Source: Saxidomus purpurata
Lineage: Eukaryota > Mollusca > Bivalvia > Venerida > Veneridae
Direction: 5' to 3'
Assembly (NCBI GenBank): GCA_022818135.1
Contig: JAFMSR010000006.1
Span: 37,094,746 to 37,158,745 of the forward strand
Length of the DNA: 64,000 nucleotides
Below are positions 27,800 to 39,700 of the stretch, piece by piece; position 1 is the first letter of the stretch; each line of letters begins with the position of its first letter. Below the pieces are notes generated by a model. It had not been told where the DNA came from. It was given only the letters and a program-made list of their open reading frames with translations, and ran no database searches. Position numbers and translations under genes: made by a program.

Positions 27800-30605
27800 A
27801 GACGGATTTTAATTTATTTACAATTTTGCTTGTTGTGTGACCTACTGTTTTTAAAATCGATGTTTTTACACTGAGACAGATAAAAAACAAAAACAAAAGG
27901 AGCAACAGTAACTGAAAAAGAAGTAATTTTGATTGGGTGCTTTATTAGGCATGCTGGTTCTCAAAATTGTCTGTCATGTATATGACCTTGCAAACTATGT
28001 CGATTTTTGTAAGTCAAGGTTACTAGTCTGTTAAGATTTAAAAAAACTTATAAAACTTTCGTGTTTGTTTTGAGAAGTAGTTTCTTTCTAAAGGAAAAAA
28101 ATTGAACTAATCTCAGAGTCAGAGGAGATGTTGTTAAATGAGAACCAAGTTAGATGCTTAAAACAGTGAATGCTTATGCCAGGTTATTTCTACTGAGCAG
28201 CTAGCAGTGAAAATAAACGTTACAAGATAGATGGATTATCAATGCCCGTCTACAAGACCCCATTTCTGTTTGTCCCGACCCAACAGCTGCCTGCTGCTTT
28301 ACTCATTTACGGCCGCCAGTTCGGGATCGAATCTCGGTCGCTTTGTTGGCAGCCAGTGCGTTAAATACAACAATCGAATCCATGTTCATTCGCTCAACTA
28401 ATTGTATTATGCACGTCAGTTAATAAATTCTAACACACTCTCGTCACCTTGCAGTTTTGGTAAGTACAACGGAGAATTTGTAACACGAAAAACACATAAC
28501 AGATGTTTATACGTGTCGGTGCAATTATTCTATAACAGTAAATGCTATAGACAATAGCTTATTTTATACGAAGGGCGTGTTATATAACATGATCAAAAAA
28601 AAATGTTTTGGGCGTTACACGGTAAATTCACATTAACGAAACATAAATATTGTATGTAGAGTCTGTGATCTGGCCAAACTGCTTTGAATGTGGGGAAGAA
28701 AAAGCATATTTTCCATCTCATTTGCAATAATTTTATTTTGCCCAAGCTTCGCTTCTGTTGATACATAAAATATCCAGTTTATGTATGCATGTTTTGCAGT
28801 GTTTAAGAGAGTTCGAATTTCAGTTTATAAATCATAATGTTCGATTAACTGTCAGTATCAAATGCGTTTTAATTTTCATCAAACGCGTTATATGGGAAAC
28901 CACCTTTTTGTTCTGTTTTAATCATGATACATAACAGTTTGCCAAATCATGAAACTCTTTCGTAATCGCTTAGCCAACGTTACTGACGTCTAGATCTCGC
29001 GGTATGCGTGAGATAGAACGTTAATAGGTAAACTGACCGCCCAGTTAACGTTCAGAGGGCGTCGAAAGCTGGTAATAAATTACCATTAAGGTCATAACAG
29101 GACATGTTTTATACCAAAAACTACAATATTAGTGTATGTAAGTAGGGTGTCTCCGTACATGCCTAAAATGGACGTTAAATATTCGCAACTACTTTTGTAT
29201 TCAACAATATTGACTGTGCAGCGGATATAATGAAAATACTGAACTTTAACAATATTGACAAAACATAACAATATTGCATATGTTGCCATGATTACAGACA
29301 CGTGTATCAGAAGTTTGACTCAACACTTTATATATTTACTAAAACTAAGTTTTAAAACAATTTGATGTGCATGTATTAAGTAATGCTGGAACCGCGTGAT
29401 TTTAATTTGATATTTTGCAATATTTGATAAATATAAAATTTATGCAGGTAAATGTTAAAATACAGGATGGGAATGAAAGATATCAATATGGCTCTCGGTA
29501 TCTCTGATCAACACTTCTTTATTTTGTTAATAATATAAAAGATATATTCTGATGATGTAGTTCCTATATGTATGTCCTTAGTTAGCGGTATGAAAATGAG
29601 CAGTTCAATATTTATTTGCTCTTTACTGATAATAAAAAGATAAAGGGGCTTTCAATTGTACTTAATTGTTTGCAAGTTTCTCTGTAAAATGTTGTGCAAT
29701 ATTTTATCCCATTTTCCCCACTTCAAATATTGCGGGTATTTCCTGATATATTTCAGTAGCGAAGACAACTCATGACTCAAGTATAAATATTACAATTCCC
29801 GTCCCCTGAATGGGCATGCTCGTTTTAAAATTTCCATGAAACACTTAAAACAAAAACAGATAGTTCAAATCTCATAATCTGTGCAAGGAAGAGCGTGTGT
29901 TCAAGCAGACGACAAACTATGACGTTAATTACGCCGCCACCACCTCTGACAAAATGCAAAATGCTTGCTTCTAACAGTTATTGCTATATTTCTAATAAAG
30001 TTACTATCGCTGCATCTTGCTATTACACTAACGCACATGCACCTCGTGCATGATGTAACACATTCTCGCATTCTTTCTTGATTCCGTAGATCTTGAAATG
30101 CATGTAACGTCTCTAGCATACATCTGCCTATTCTCACCCTGCTTTCTCAACACAATCGTATCTTTTTTTTAACAATTAGGGTTCCGTCGTTGCTATAACT
30201 GTACCAGTTCTAGTACACATTAAAGGTTTCGAAACGTTTTAATTTGGTTTAATGTAAACGGTTGCAAGTTAATTTCTTTCAATGTTTTTATGGAATCTTA
30301 AGGGAGCGTTTACGGGGGTTGGTGGACATTCTTACGGGTGTGTTTTAGATCAACGGGAAAACATGCTGACATGAAGAACATGCATGTTAATTTATTTCCA
30401 ACTACGATTGCTCGGTTTCTTGACAAAAATCACCTCTTTAAAAAAACGTTCACTCTAACAAAATACAGCCTTATTACTATTTACATGTATAGGATCTTTG
30501 ACGTCGGTCAGCCCTTTATCGGACATACAGGGCATATTTGACGTCTTTTCTATTCGAAGACTGTCCGATAATAAGCGAACAGCATTATTACTTTCAAATA
30601 CTTAC

Positions 30606-30839
30606 GTATATACTTGAATATGTGTAGTTGAAAAATGGAAAATCTACGTCAAGCTGTATGAGGTCTGACCCACCATCATCCTTTGGCTCAGTTTTGTTGT
30701 CCAAATCAAGATCGAATGGGTAGAAGCCGTCTATTTCCGGCTGACCGATGCAGATTGTAACTAATTCAAGACAAAGGATTATGTTCCAAGCTAAATATGT
30801 AACCTTATGTCGTCGTGGAGACCCGGCATTTGAAAACAT
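30606..30839 (-). CDS. Mesh-like NIDO-domain protein, exon 1 (signal peptide)
   Basis: This is the first coding exon of a secreted or membrane protein most like mesh. In insects mesh is a smooth septate junction protein with the order NIDO, IPT-like, AMOP, vWD, sushi, transmembrane. From ATG 30839 it encodes 78 residues: a basic N-terminus, a hydrophobic core ending LELVTICIG (likely cleavage near residue 32), an acidic linker, then 'LDVDFPFFNYTYSSIY', the first NIDO strands. The donor TAC|gtaagt is phase 0 and joins 9617-9937 (VNNNG). Upstream in-frame ATGs at 30869 and 30878 are possible starts; I prefer 30839 because it gives a normal signal peptide. Joined to the exons at 9617, 7678, 4219 and 339 it makes about 380 residues, open at the left edge. 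Alternatives are other NIDO families (nidogen, tectorin, mucin-4). The mesh assignment rests on the exon 5 pattern and is inference. Confidence 0.85.
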
Positions 30840-30930
30840 TATATCCCGACCATTGGTTAGTATTTTCATTTGTGTCACATGATTTACACGCGCTGCCCTT
30901 TCTCAGTCCGGCACCGTACATAGCGTTAGA

Positions 30931-31005
30931 AGGGTCCGTGGCTCCTCGGGTGGCACAAAAAATGGACTCCAGTTCATTGAGGTTCGGGGTTCGAGTCTGA
31001 TCTAA
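30931..31005 (+). repeat. tRNA-derived SINE head
   Basis: An A-box-like 'ccgtggctcctcgggtggc' is followed about 45 bases later by a strong B box in 'ttcggggttcgagtctga'. It lies about 60-90 bp upstream of the candidate start codons of the mesh-like gene. It could therefore sit within that gene's promoter or 5'UTR. Confidence 0.55.
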
Positions 31006-33831
31006 ACTTGTTTACACTATCACTGTAGTTAAGGTCAATATATATTTTTCATTAATACATAAAAGGAAAATGTGGCTGATTGCGATGTCCTTTCTGATTT
31101 TGTCAGCCACATTCAAAAGTCGACAAGAACATATCTGTTTGTAATAAGTGATTACACCCGACAACATTCATTATTCATAGCTTTATGTCTATCCATTGTG
31201 TGGAAAGTCTGTTATTACACAATCCTAGAGTTACTCACATTAAAATTAACACGTCATACCCAATATTAATGAATCGCATACACTAAATATTAACAATTTT
31301 AAGATGTCTACAACTATTGAAACTTACTGTGGTAATTCCAAATGTTTAAATATAAACACAGGTATCCTCGCTTGACTAAAAAGAAGCTTTTGTTCTTGCT
31401 TATAGTAGTTTTTAACACATCAAATAGTTAAGTTATGAGGTATATTTGCCGGTAAGGTTTAACTTGAGGACATGTGCATTTCAAACTCCAAAACTTTACG
31501 GTCCCTTTGTTTTAATCCAAGGTCCGCTTCCAAACACACTGGTTTCTATCCAGACACCCTTTTAATCCGTTCCAAAACAGTATCATTAAAAAACTTAACT
31601 TTTAACACTTAAGCGTTTAACAATAATACACTCACAGTACATTCCCCGGCTGTATCAGTATACATACACTAGAGTAGTCTATATCAACTATACATTACAT
31701 GCTTTAATGTAGGTCAACTGTCAACACACCCCTGTAGCTTGTACGTCAAAATCAATCAACGGTGACGCCGTACTGTGCAATTTCATCGTAAAACATCACA
31801 TATTTCAGCTGATACTTACACATAAAAAACAGGTTTGGTTGATTGGGTAAATATGTCTAGTCCTACACTTCTTTATCTTTATAAGCATGATTTAGTGAGG
31901 TAAATTAAGATGTAATGGAACTAAATGGTTCCTAAGATACGCAGCGGAGGCAGAATATTTAGTCAAAGTCGAATCGATTTTGCACAGTCAAATGTTTTTA
32001 CAGGAAGGCATCTAAATCGAGACAGATGTTTATTTCCGACGGGTTGGAATTTCACGTGGTGGATAATCCATGGAATATCCTTGGTCACCACTGCTTTCTC
32101 GTACGGAGAAAAACAATGTTAAAATTTAGTGCATTAATACTCCTGATTTCAGTGGTGAAGTCTGTGTTTCTAATAAATAGCATTCCTTAAATCAAATACA
32201 TCAAGGCAATATTTATTTATGAAGATGTTGCCGATAAACAACCATACATGAGTACATAATAAAAAGCCCTGAAGAGTTTTTAAAGCCGATTTCGATGTAT
32301 AAGTGTGAAAGTTTTCTATTATTAAATCAGCTTGTTAAATCAGTTTTCAGTTTACTTTCCGTTACATATTAAAGTGAAGTAAAGTCATTCCCAACATTAT
32401 ACATGTAAGTAACGAAAAAAATAATAAACTCACACAGTACGTACATGTAACCATGTTAAATTGACTGAATACCGATTCTAACTGAACTGATGGTATGCGC
32501 TAACAATCTTTCTGGTCTCTGGGCTTTTGTTTAGTTAAAATGTTTAGTCACGCACTTTTTCCAACTACCGCGTACCACATGCAGTGCAGTGATTTTCGTT
32601 TCTTATATGCGAGGGTGTGGTCGCTTAATTTTGTCCTTTCTGCTCGACATATCTTGCTGAAAGTTTCAGAGCAGATAAATAATAGAATTATGTTTAGAAC
32701 AAAACAATTTTGAAGATGTTCCGTTCAGTACTTTTCGAATAATTAGAAGATTAACTACACCCTACCGGCGTCATGTCAGCTTGAACCACTACAGTTACGT
32801 AGACTGCTTCCGGGGCTCTTTAGGGGAAATCGATAAACCTATACATTTCGCCTCCCGCCTGAGGTTGTTTGGTTAATATTGACAGTTTAATGAAATGACA
32901 TTGCAGTCTTCATAATTTCAACACATTTTGATGTTTTATTACTTCGGAATCTTCAACAACATTAATTATACAAACAGAGGAATGTATGTGATATGAATAG
33001 TAAAATGAAATATATTGATCGACAAGTTTTTTCTGGTTATTACTCAACTGAAAATATCGATATATTTGTTTAATATCAACACTGTAAAAACCACCAAAAA
33101 TAAAAAATGAAGAAAAACACAGTTCTGTATAACGCTTAGCGAATGTCAGAAATTTGAATGTCCTGGCTATAATTCAGCTGCATCTGGGTCCTAATATTAG
33201 GACCAGTAGTTTAATGAGTTTGATGTTGAAGCCAGCGGATTTTTGGATCAAAGGCACCAGGCACGTTTGAATATTTTTAACATAGTATATATAGTCAGAA
33301 CATACTATATCAAAAAAAATCTAACTTTGTTTTGTATGGGCGCTTTCCCCTAAGATTTGACAACTATAAAATATCAGATCTAAACACAGGTCAAACCGAT
33401 GAGCCGATAGGACCAGCTATAAGGGGAAGAGATAAGAAACTATCATATCTTTTCAGTAAACAATATACATGTAATTCGTTTCTTTTTATGACATTATTAT
33501 ACATTGTATTTCATGTAACAGAAGATATGATTGTTTTTTTCACTATCTGTCAGTAAGTCATCTAAACCGAAAGTAGCCGCCGTCAATGGTCAATACGCTA
33601 GTTACACGTGATAACTGATAAAAGTTATAAGTCTCAATATTCAACTTTTCTCATGCATACTTTATGTGTAGTGTCGTTACAAAATCTCACCAACGTCGGG
33701 CAATGTTGCCGAAACGTAACTTCCATTGTAAAATTAATACATCGACGCTAACCGCACGATCGCCATTAGTCGAATTAACTTTATTGTTTGCAAGTTACAC
33801 CCTATCAGAAGACATCAACATACTAATAATG

Positions 33832-34355
33832 GGCCATTCATATATACATCGAAACCGAACAAAAACCGAAATTATCCGTTTCGGATTCGGCTTGAGCTGT
33901 CACTTTTGTGCCGAATCTCAGGTTGAAAATGTGTATTATTTCGGTGTAAGAGGGGGAAAAGGGTCAATTTAATGTATATTTAAAAGCTATTCTTCCGGGT
34001 ATTCTATGGATTCTAATATTCGGTTGTATTCTGTCTCTTTCAACACATGTTCTTTATAATATTTTGAAGCTTTATCCATGTGAATCGTCATTTCTAACTT
34101 CCTAAATAACGATATCTATCAGACAAACTTTTCATAAATTCCATGTAGCAGACTGGAATTCGTTACAGTTAACAGAGATAAAATAGCAAAATGCCGGGTG
34201 ATCGAATCCCAAAAAAGCAGAAATCATATTCGTACATGTTTTTCGTTTCGGTTGTGGGTATGTTTCAGAATCGGTTTCAGTGTATATGCGAAAGACTCTC
34301 ATTCTATGTTTTCGGTTAGGATTTGATTTGGTATCGGTGTATATGTGAAATGGCC
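33832..34355. mobile_element. Inverted-repeat element (MITE-like), about 524 bp
   Basis: The ends form imperfect terminal inverted repeats: left 'ggccattcatatatacatcg' and right 'cggtgtatatgtgaaatggcc' read outward. Subterminal regions repeat cgaaaccgaa-type motifs and their complements (tttcggttcgg). No transposase is encoded. Confidence 0.65.
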
Positions 34356-34543
34356 TTAAAAGCTATGATTTACCACTATCGCCAGGATCAAATGTCGCAT
34401 CTTGATAATACGTTAAGCAGGAAGCAAACTGTATGAACAAAATATAATCGGTACAAATGGTTATCTGAAGTGTATAATACATTGCCATTGTACATGCCTA
34501 TGTGAAATAGTATATTTTGACTCCTCTATGGTGAAAAAAGCGG

Positions 34544-34923
34544 TGGTGTGACACCGGTCAACAAGTATGAAGACTGATGTAATGTAAGTTGTATTTATTG
34601 TTGTTTTGTAAATATTTAGCTATTTCTGATTACTGTGACAGCTGTTTTGTTTGTCTTCTTCAGGACTACATTTTGTGATGAAAGAGTTTAAATATTAATT
34701 ACTCCACGCCGGCATACATGGAAATTTGTACAGTGCCTTCAGATATTGAGTGATAGCAAAAAAGTTCATGGTTGACCATGTAACTTTTCTGGTGTAGATT
34801 GACTGTGATAATGTTATGGACAGCTGATTGCTTGAATTTTGCTGTGACGGTCACAGGAAATGTGCTAAAGCTGCTCTTATTACCATAGAATCAAATGGGA
34901 TAAAAAAGACCGGTGTAACACCA
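34544..34923. mobile_element. Possible short inverted-repeat element, about 380 bp
   Basis: The left arm tggtgtgacaccggtc (34544-34559) pairs with the right arm gaccggtgtaacacca (34908-34923) with one mismatch. The arms are themselves partly palindromic, which weakens the case. There is no coding content. Confidence 0.4.
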
Positions 34924-35037
34924 TGAACATGTTAACCCAATATCATTGGGACGTAACTCCCATTGTTACGTACATTTTTAACGAGTTGAATAAATGTTAA
35001 GACTGAAATCCTGAGCTCGGCAATTCGAATCATGCAT

Positions 35038-35321
35038 AATATTCTCGGCTTCGAACATCCGGGTACTGGTAAAAGTTATTACTGTATTCGGGAAACGTTA
35101 TTCCTCGGCTTTCATGATTGGTCTATTCTTCTTTTAACTTGAAAAGAACAAACTCATAGAATACGATTGCCTACCATTAAAAGCTTTGTGTTTCTTTTAA
35201 AATAAATTTAAACTTGCATATGAGTGAACCGTAAAGACCGAGTATTCACCTTTTACCGATTAAAACCATGACCGCGTTCTAATTATCATCCATACGACGT
35301 CACGGCGAAGCCGAGAATATT
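35038..35321. mobile_element. Short inverted-repeat element, 284 bp, 16-bp perfect arms
   Basis: aatattctcggcttcg at 35038-35053 is the exact reverse complement of 35306-35321. There is no coding content. It is probably a non-autonomous DNA element. Confidence 0.55.
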
Positions 35322-35430
35322 TAATCATTTGAAAGTATAGAGGGCTTACATAATACTGATTTAAAACTTATTATTACCGGAATTCATATTGAATCTCTTG
35401 TCAGATAATCTCTCTTGATTAATTCTAAAA

Positions 35431-35529
35431 AGATATTTCTTAGCGGGATTGTCTCCCTTAAAAATATTTCTTAGCGGGATTGTCTCCCTTAAACCAAAAA
35501 TATCTCTTAGCGGGATTGTCTCCCTTAAA
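35431..35529. repeat. Tandem repeat, three copies of about 30-36 bp
   Basis: Three near-identical units containing 'ttagcgggattgtctccctt', differing in spacer length. Confidence 0.9.
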
Positions 35530-37784
35530 CAACGACCTCAAGAAACACGTTATTGGTGTGAAAAACAATATTGTATCAACAGATCAAACGAGTGAGCAGG
35601 TGAAGTAATGGTTCATGTACTAATAAAATGACCATGTTATGGAAGACAAAAATAATATTCATTTGTGCGTTAGTTTATGTAGTGTGATTTTAATGCAATA
35701 GTATAATACACATTAAGGTTGTATAAATTATGATGTGTGTAAGTGCATTGGAATACATTCTTGGGATTCCATACGGTAAAAGTGGTCATCCGGAAATCTC
35801 AAACAAGCATTTCGAAAATTTTATAGTGACGCCTCTCACATAAACTGTCATGTCTATATCAAAATCCCTTTTCGATTGGCAATATTTAATGGGCAAAAAC
35901 CCAAATCACGGATGTGTGCAAAACCCCGAAAGACAGCCGTACCAGAGGGAACAGAATAGAACAGAATAAAACAACAATATATAAACGGATTTTGGAGTTA
36001 CTATGTTCCTTAAATCACAGGCAACTCCGCTGAAAAAATAGTTCGAAGCGGAGCAATATCTATAGTATATTTGCCTATGAAATCCCCAAAAAAGGGCATG
36101 TTCGCAGAAATGCAATGAGATTCCGACATAAAACTAACATGCCACAAAAGCGTTCAATTTTCTACTTCAGACTGCGTATATTTTACAAACATTAGCATAC
36201 CCATAGTTTCTAACCATTATCCATTATCAGAAATGTGTACTTTGAGTACTGTATAGAACGTGTATTGCGCGCGCTCATTTACTGCTGTTAAATTGCTATA
36301 TGTAGTAATGTTCTTCGTGTTTGTCTGTTTTTGTGTTTGTTTAATTTTGTTTTTGCTTTTTTCCGACAAAATTTTACTTATAGGAACCCAAAAAACTATC
36401 GTTACGTATCTTCGATAGCGCATTGTGTTCAAAACGTAATATGAATTTAAAACAGTTTTCATTGTTCACTTAGATCTAAAGTTATCCGTTTTTTGTCAAA
36501 GTTTATTCTCCATTGTGCATTTACTCTCGCAGCAGATGTGAAAAAATATAGTTTATCATAAAGGATGACAAAATTTTAAATGATATCAAATTTTAGTGAT
36601 TGTGCAAATCAAGAAAAAATGAAATAAGTGAAAAAAATTTAGTTGTATGCAACCATCCTCAAACAGCAGTGGTTTATCGAACTTTCAACAAACATGAAAT
36701 TATATAATGCATGCTCTGGATGACGATAATGTATGAAACAAGTAGGCTATGTTCTTCTTGTTGATATGCGATACACCAAAGGTGCGTAAATACAACACTG
36801 TATGGACTTAAAACTCATAGGTTTAGCTGCATTTGAAGTCTTGCAGTTCATACACATCGTCAGCTTTGCTTCATACTAGCATTAACTAGCTATTTATGTA
36901 TTCAATAGTATCAATACTGTATTTGTCAGACTAGCGTGACAAAATCACTTGAACGCAATTTGAGAAATTAGCTAATGTTACCATGGTTACGGACCGCATT
37001 TTGTAAAATAATTGATATTATTTATGTCGTGATGAGATGCAGATACAGTATTCAAATTTGATTTTGATTTGTAAAGCTGCATTTAAACTGCTGTAGTAGA
37101 TTTTAATTTTGCTTTTAGAAGTTGAGAATTTTTGGAAATATGCTTTCAACCTGTTTTTTGAAAAAGTAGTGCACTTACTGGGGAGATGTGCGCATGCGCT
37201 GGGCGCAAGATACGATTTTCACTTAAGTCGTAAAAAATTAAATAGTTCTTAATCTTAAGACCTGAATTCAAGTCTTTATGCGTACATCAGCCCAAGTTAT
37301 AACAGTCGTCGGTTGCTGGTAAGGACCAGACGAAACAGAGACCAAAAGTATGACATTTTGACACATTCCTGTCAGTACAGTTCCATTAAGTCACGTTCGA
37401 TATGCACTAAACTCTTCCGATTTGAACTAAACATTAGCACATGTAAAATGTTTCATTATCCGAACTGGAATCACTTTTAGTATTAATTGACCACTTCCGG
37501 TTTGAAATTAATATCAGCACATGTAAATTTTTATCCAAGAATTTTAAGAATTTACTTTCTTTAGTGTTTGTGTATCGTCTGTGTCCATGGGTTGCACGGC
37601 TGATTTAAGTGAAGTTTTGAAATTATGACTGACAATAGTTTTCTTCATTATGTATTTCTGTATTATTGCAAGTTCATTTACAAATTTGCAATCTGAAAAC
37701 AGTTTGCGAGAATTGCAAATCAGTTTTGATTTCCATGACATTGACCTCTATCTTCACATTTTAACGTCGTCTTAGATTTGAGCA

Positions 37785-38231
37785 GGCCCCAATTTCACGA
37801 AAATACTTAAAAAATAAATTAAAAAAATTTTTAAATTAATTCAAGTCTTATTTTAGATTACATGTTTAATCATTTAAAGAATTCAAGTTTGTCAGAATCG
37901 TATTTACCCATTTATTACAATTATATACACGTGTTAGTATTTGTGGAGGAAATGTTGTTTTTAGGCCGCCCCCAAGTAATTTACACTAAGTAAATTCTTA
38001 AGATTCTTAAAATTCTTAAATTTTTAACTTGTACTCAAATAATTTTCCGCTCAATCTGACTTGCAATTAGTAATTTACAATATTTTTGTTCTTTCAACAT
38101 GTTGATTTCATTAAAAATAGACTATGGTTAGAAATGACAACAATAAATATTCTTATTTTTAGAGACAATAAGACTTTAAAATAACGTTCTCAACTGAGCA
38201 ATTACTTAAGTATTTTCGTGAAATTGGGGCC
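37785..38231. mobile_element. MITE, 447 bp, 25-bp perfect terminal inverted repeats
   Basis: The left end (37785-37809) starts ggccccaatttcacgaaaat and ends actta. The right end (38207-38231) is its exact reverse complement. The interior is very AT-rich with no reading frame. Perfect 25-bp ends suggest a recent insertion or strong conservation of the family's ends. Confidence 0.8.
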
Positions 38232-38279
38232 AGATACGTCTCTTTTAATTTGGCAAATCCTACTTATTAGTTGAACAGA

Positions 38280-38350
38280 CGTTCACAGAATAAATGAGTG
38301 AACATTTTCACGTCTTGGACTTTTGAGTGAACATTTTCACATCTTGGAAA
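38280..38350. repeat. Short direct duplication
   Basis: 'gagtgaacattttcacgtctt' occurs twice about 35 bp apart (second copy with acatctt), just after the MITE. Confidence 0.75.
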
Positions 38351-39289
38351 GAACATTTCAGAATATCGTTTGGAGTTGAACAGTTCAATATTGCTTGCCT
38401 AAACATAATGTACACATGCCAACACAACCGTCCTACCAGTACTGTCAGTGTTTTGATTTTTAATGCGATCGTATACACGAAATACGTTTAAAATAAATGT
38501 TGTTTATCGTTTCGTATTTATGAACCATTACGAAAATATAATGCTATTTTACACAGCTATAAACAAAATAACATGTCATGTGTCACACTACATATATTTA
38601 TATCTAACTGTTATTCACGTGAAACCTAAATTGGACCAGGTATCTAAAATGAACATATATACTGTATGTATTTTTGATGCCTGATTGGATTATATCCATG
38701 CCTAGGTATTTCAGACTATTCGTATTCGAAAGGAGCTGTAATCGGTGTTACAAACGTATAATGACCTCTTTTTTCCACATGCTTATACCATTTAATCAGG
38801 AGAGTCGAACATTGAACGTGAATTAGCGGTCTGCTGGATCGGCAAAAATGAAAATATTTTCTTCTTCTAAATATTGCTTCAAAATTGTTACGGATAACTG
38901 GACATTGTTTATGGAAATATAGAAAGTGAAAACCTATATGTATATCGATGTTGATATAGTATTTTTATTTAGCGCGATCTCCATATTTTTGTCTTCGTTT
39001 GGTCCATTGCCATTGTTTATCTTTAAATTGTCGATGTGTTTCTTCATTCAAACAAAACAGAGCTAGATTGAAAGTGAAACGACTGTGAATGCTAGAATAT
39101 GTCTATAATAGTGGCAGTAGACTTCATAATTCGCATAAAATCACTGGACTCCGCATGGAGTCCAATATAAGTCGGATTTCGTACACAGTGCCCGGTAAGG
39201 GTTTCTATCATATTGTCACGTGGTACTGCTCGAAGACTATTGGTTATTTGAGCCCACTATCCTGAAAACATGATAATCAGGGAATATTA

Positions 39290-39700
39290 TTATGTCTAAC
39301 CCTCAGGGGAGAAATATAGTTAGTTTGTCCGTCTGTTTGCCAGTTTGTATGTCAGAATACCCTTGTCCTCCTAAATCTCTCGCTGGTTTTATTGGTAAGA
39401 AGTGTGCATTTTATAATCGGTGTCACTACGCCAAAGGTCAAGGTCACATGGGTGTATAGAAAATAATTGCTTATTTCCTTTCCGTAAAGGTTTACTCCCC
39501 TACTCCTCGGATTGCAATCTGGAGATGGGGTAGGGTTCATGATGCTTCTTTTTTTTCTAAAAATAAATCTAGCTGACGATTGCTGTTGTTGTTGAAGTTC
39601 TGTTGCAAAAATGATATGCATAAAAATTTATGAAAATCTAGTAACAATGTACAATGGAAGTGGAGGGGAGGGGCAGGCCGGGGATGATTAGGGGCCGGTT
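39290..39700. repeat. Dispersed repeat of the 'ggtcaaggtcac' family
   Basis: It opens 'tctaaccctcaggggagaa' with 'gtttgtccgtctgtttg' and contains 'ccaaaggtcaaggtcacatg'. It is a single-copy relative of the tandem element at 1.0-1.8 kb. The minus-strand frame across it is not a gene. Confidence 0.6.

Larger units (their letters stand above)
9938..30605 (-). other. Intron 1 of mesh-like gene, about 20.7 kb
   Basis: The intron joins SSIY| to |VNNNG in phase 0 and splits the first strands of the NIDO domain. It holds microsatellites (10996-11030, 16147-16215), minisatellites (18149-18298, 26254-26367), molluscan dispersed repeats (about 13.64-14.35 and 20.39-20.87 kb), an inverted-repeat element with an internal foldback (18831-19264) and one candidate orphan exon (27659-27799). 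I saw no other exon of this gene inside it. Large parts (about 11.1-13.6, 14.4-18.1, 21-26.2 and 28-30.5 kb) are AT-rich with nothing I can name. Confidence 0.75.

Noticed and set aside
28290..28370. tRNA-like B box (gggatcgaatctcgg)
   Set aside because: No A box or stem pairing could be found at the right distance; at best a very old SINE.
35431..35529. CRISPR-like array (also considered for 18149-18298, 26254-26367 and 57540-58380)
   Set aside because: Repeats are contiguous without unique spacers of constant length, and the DNA is clearly animal.
39352..39621. 89-codon minus frame with QQQQQ
   Set aside because: It lies across a dispersed repeat of the ggtcaaggtcac family and a short gtt run.
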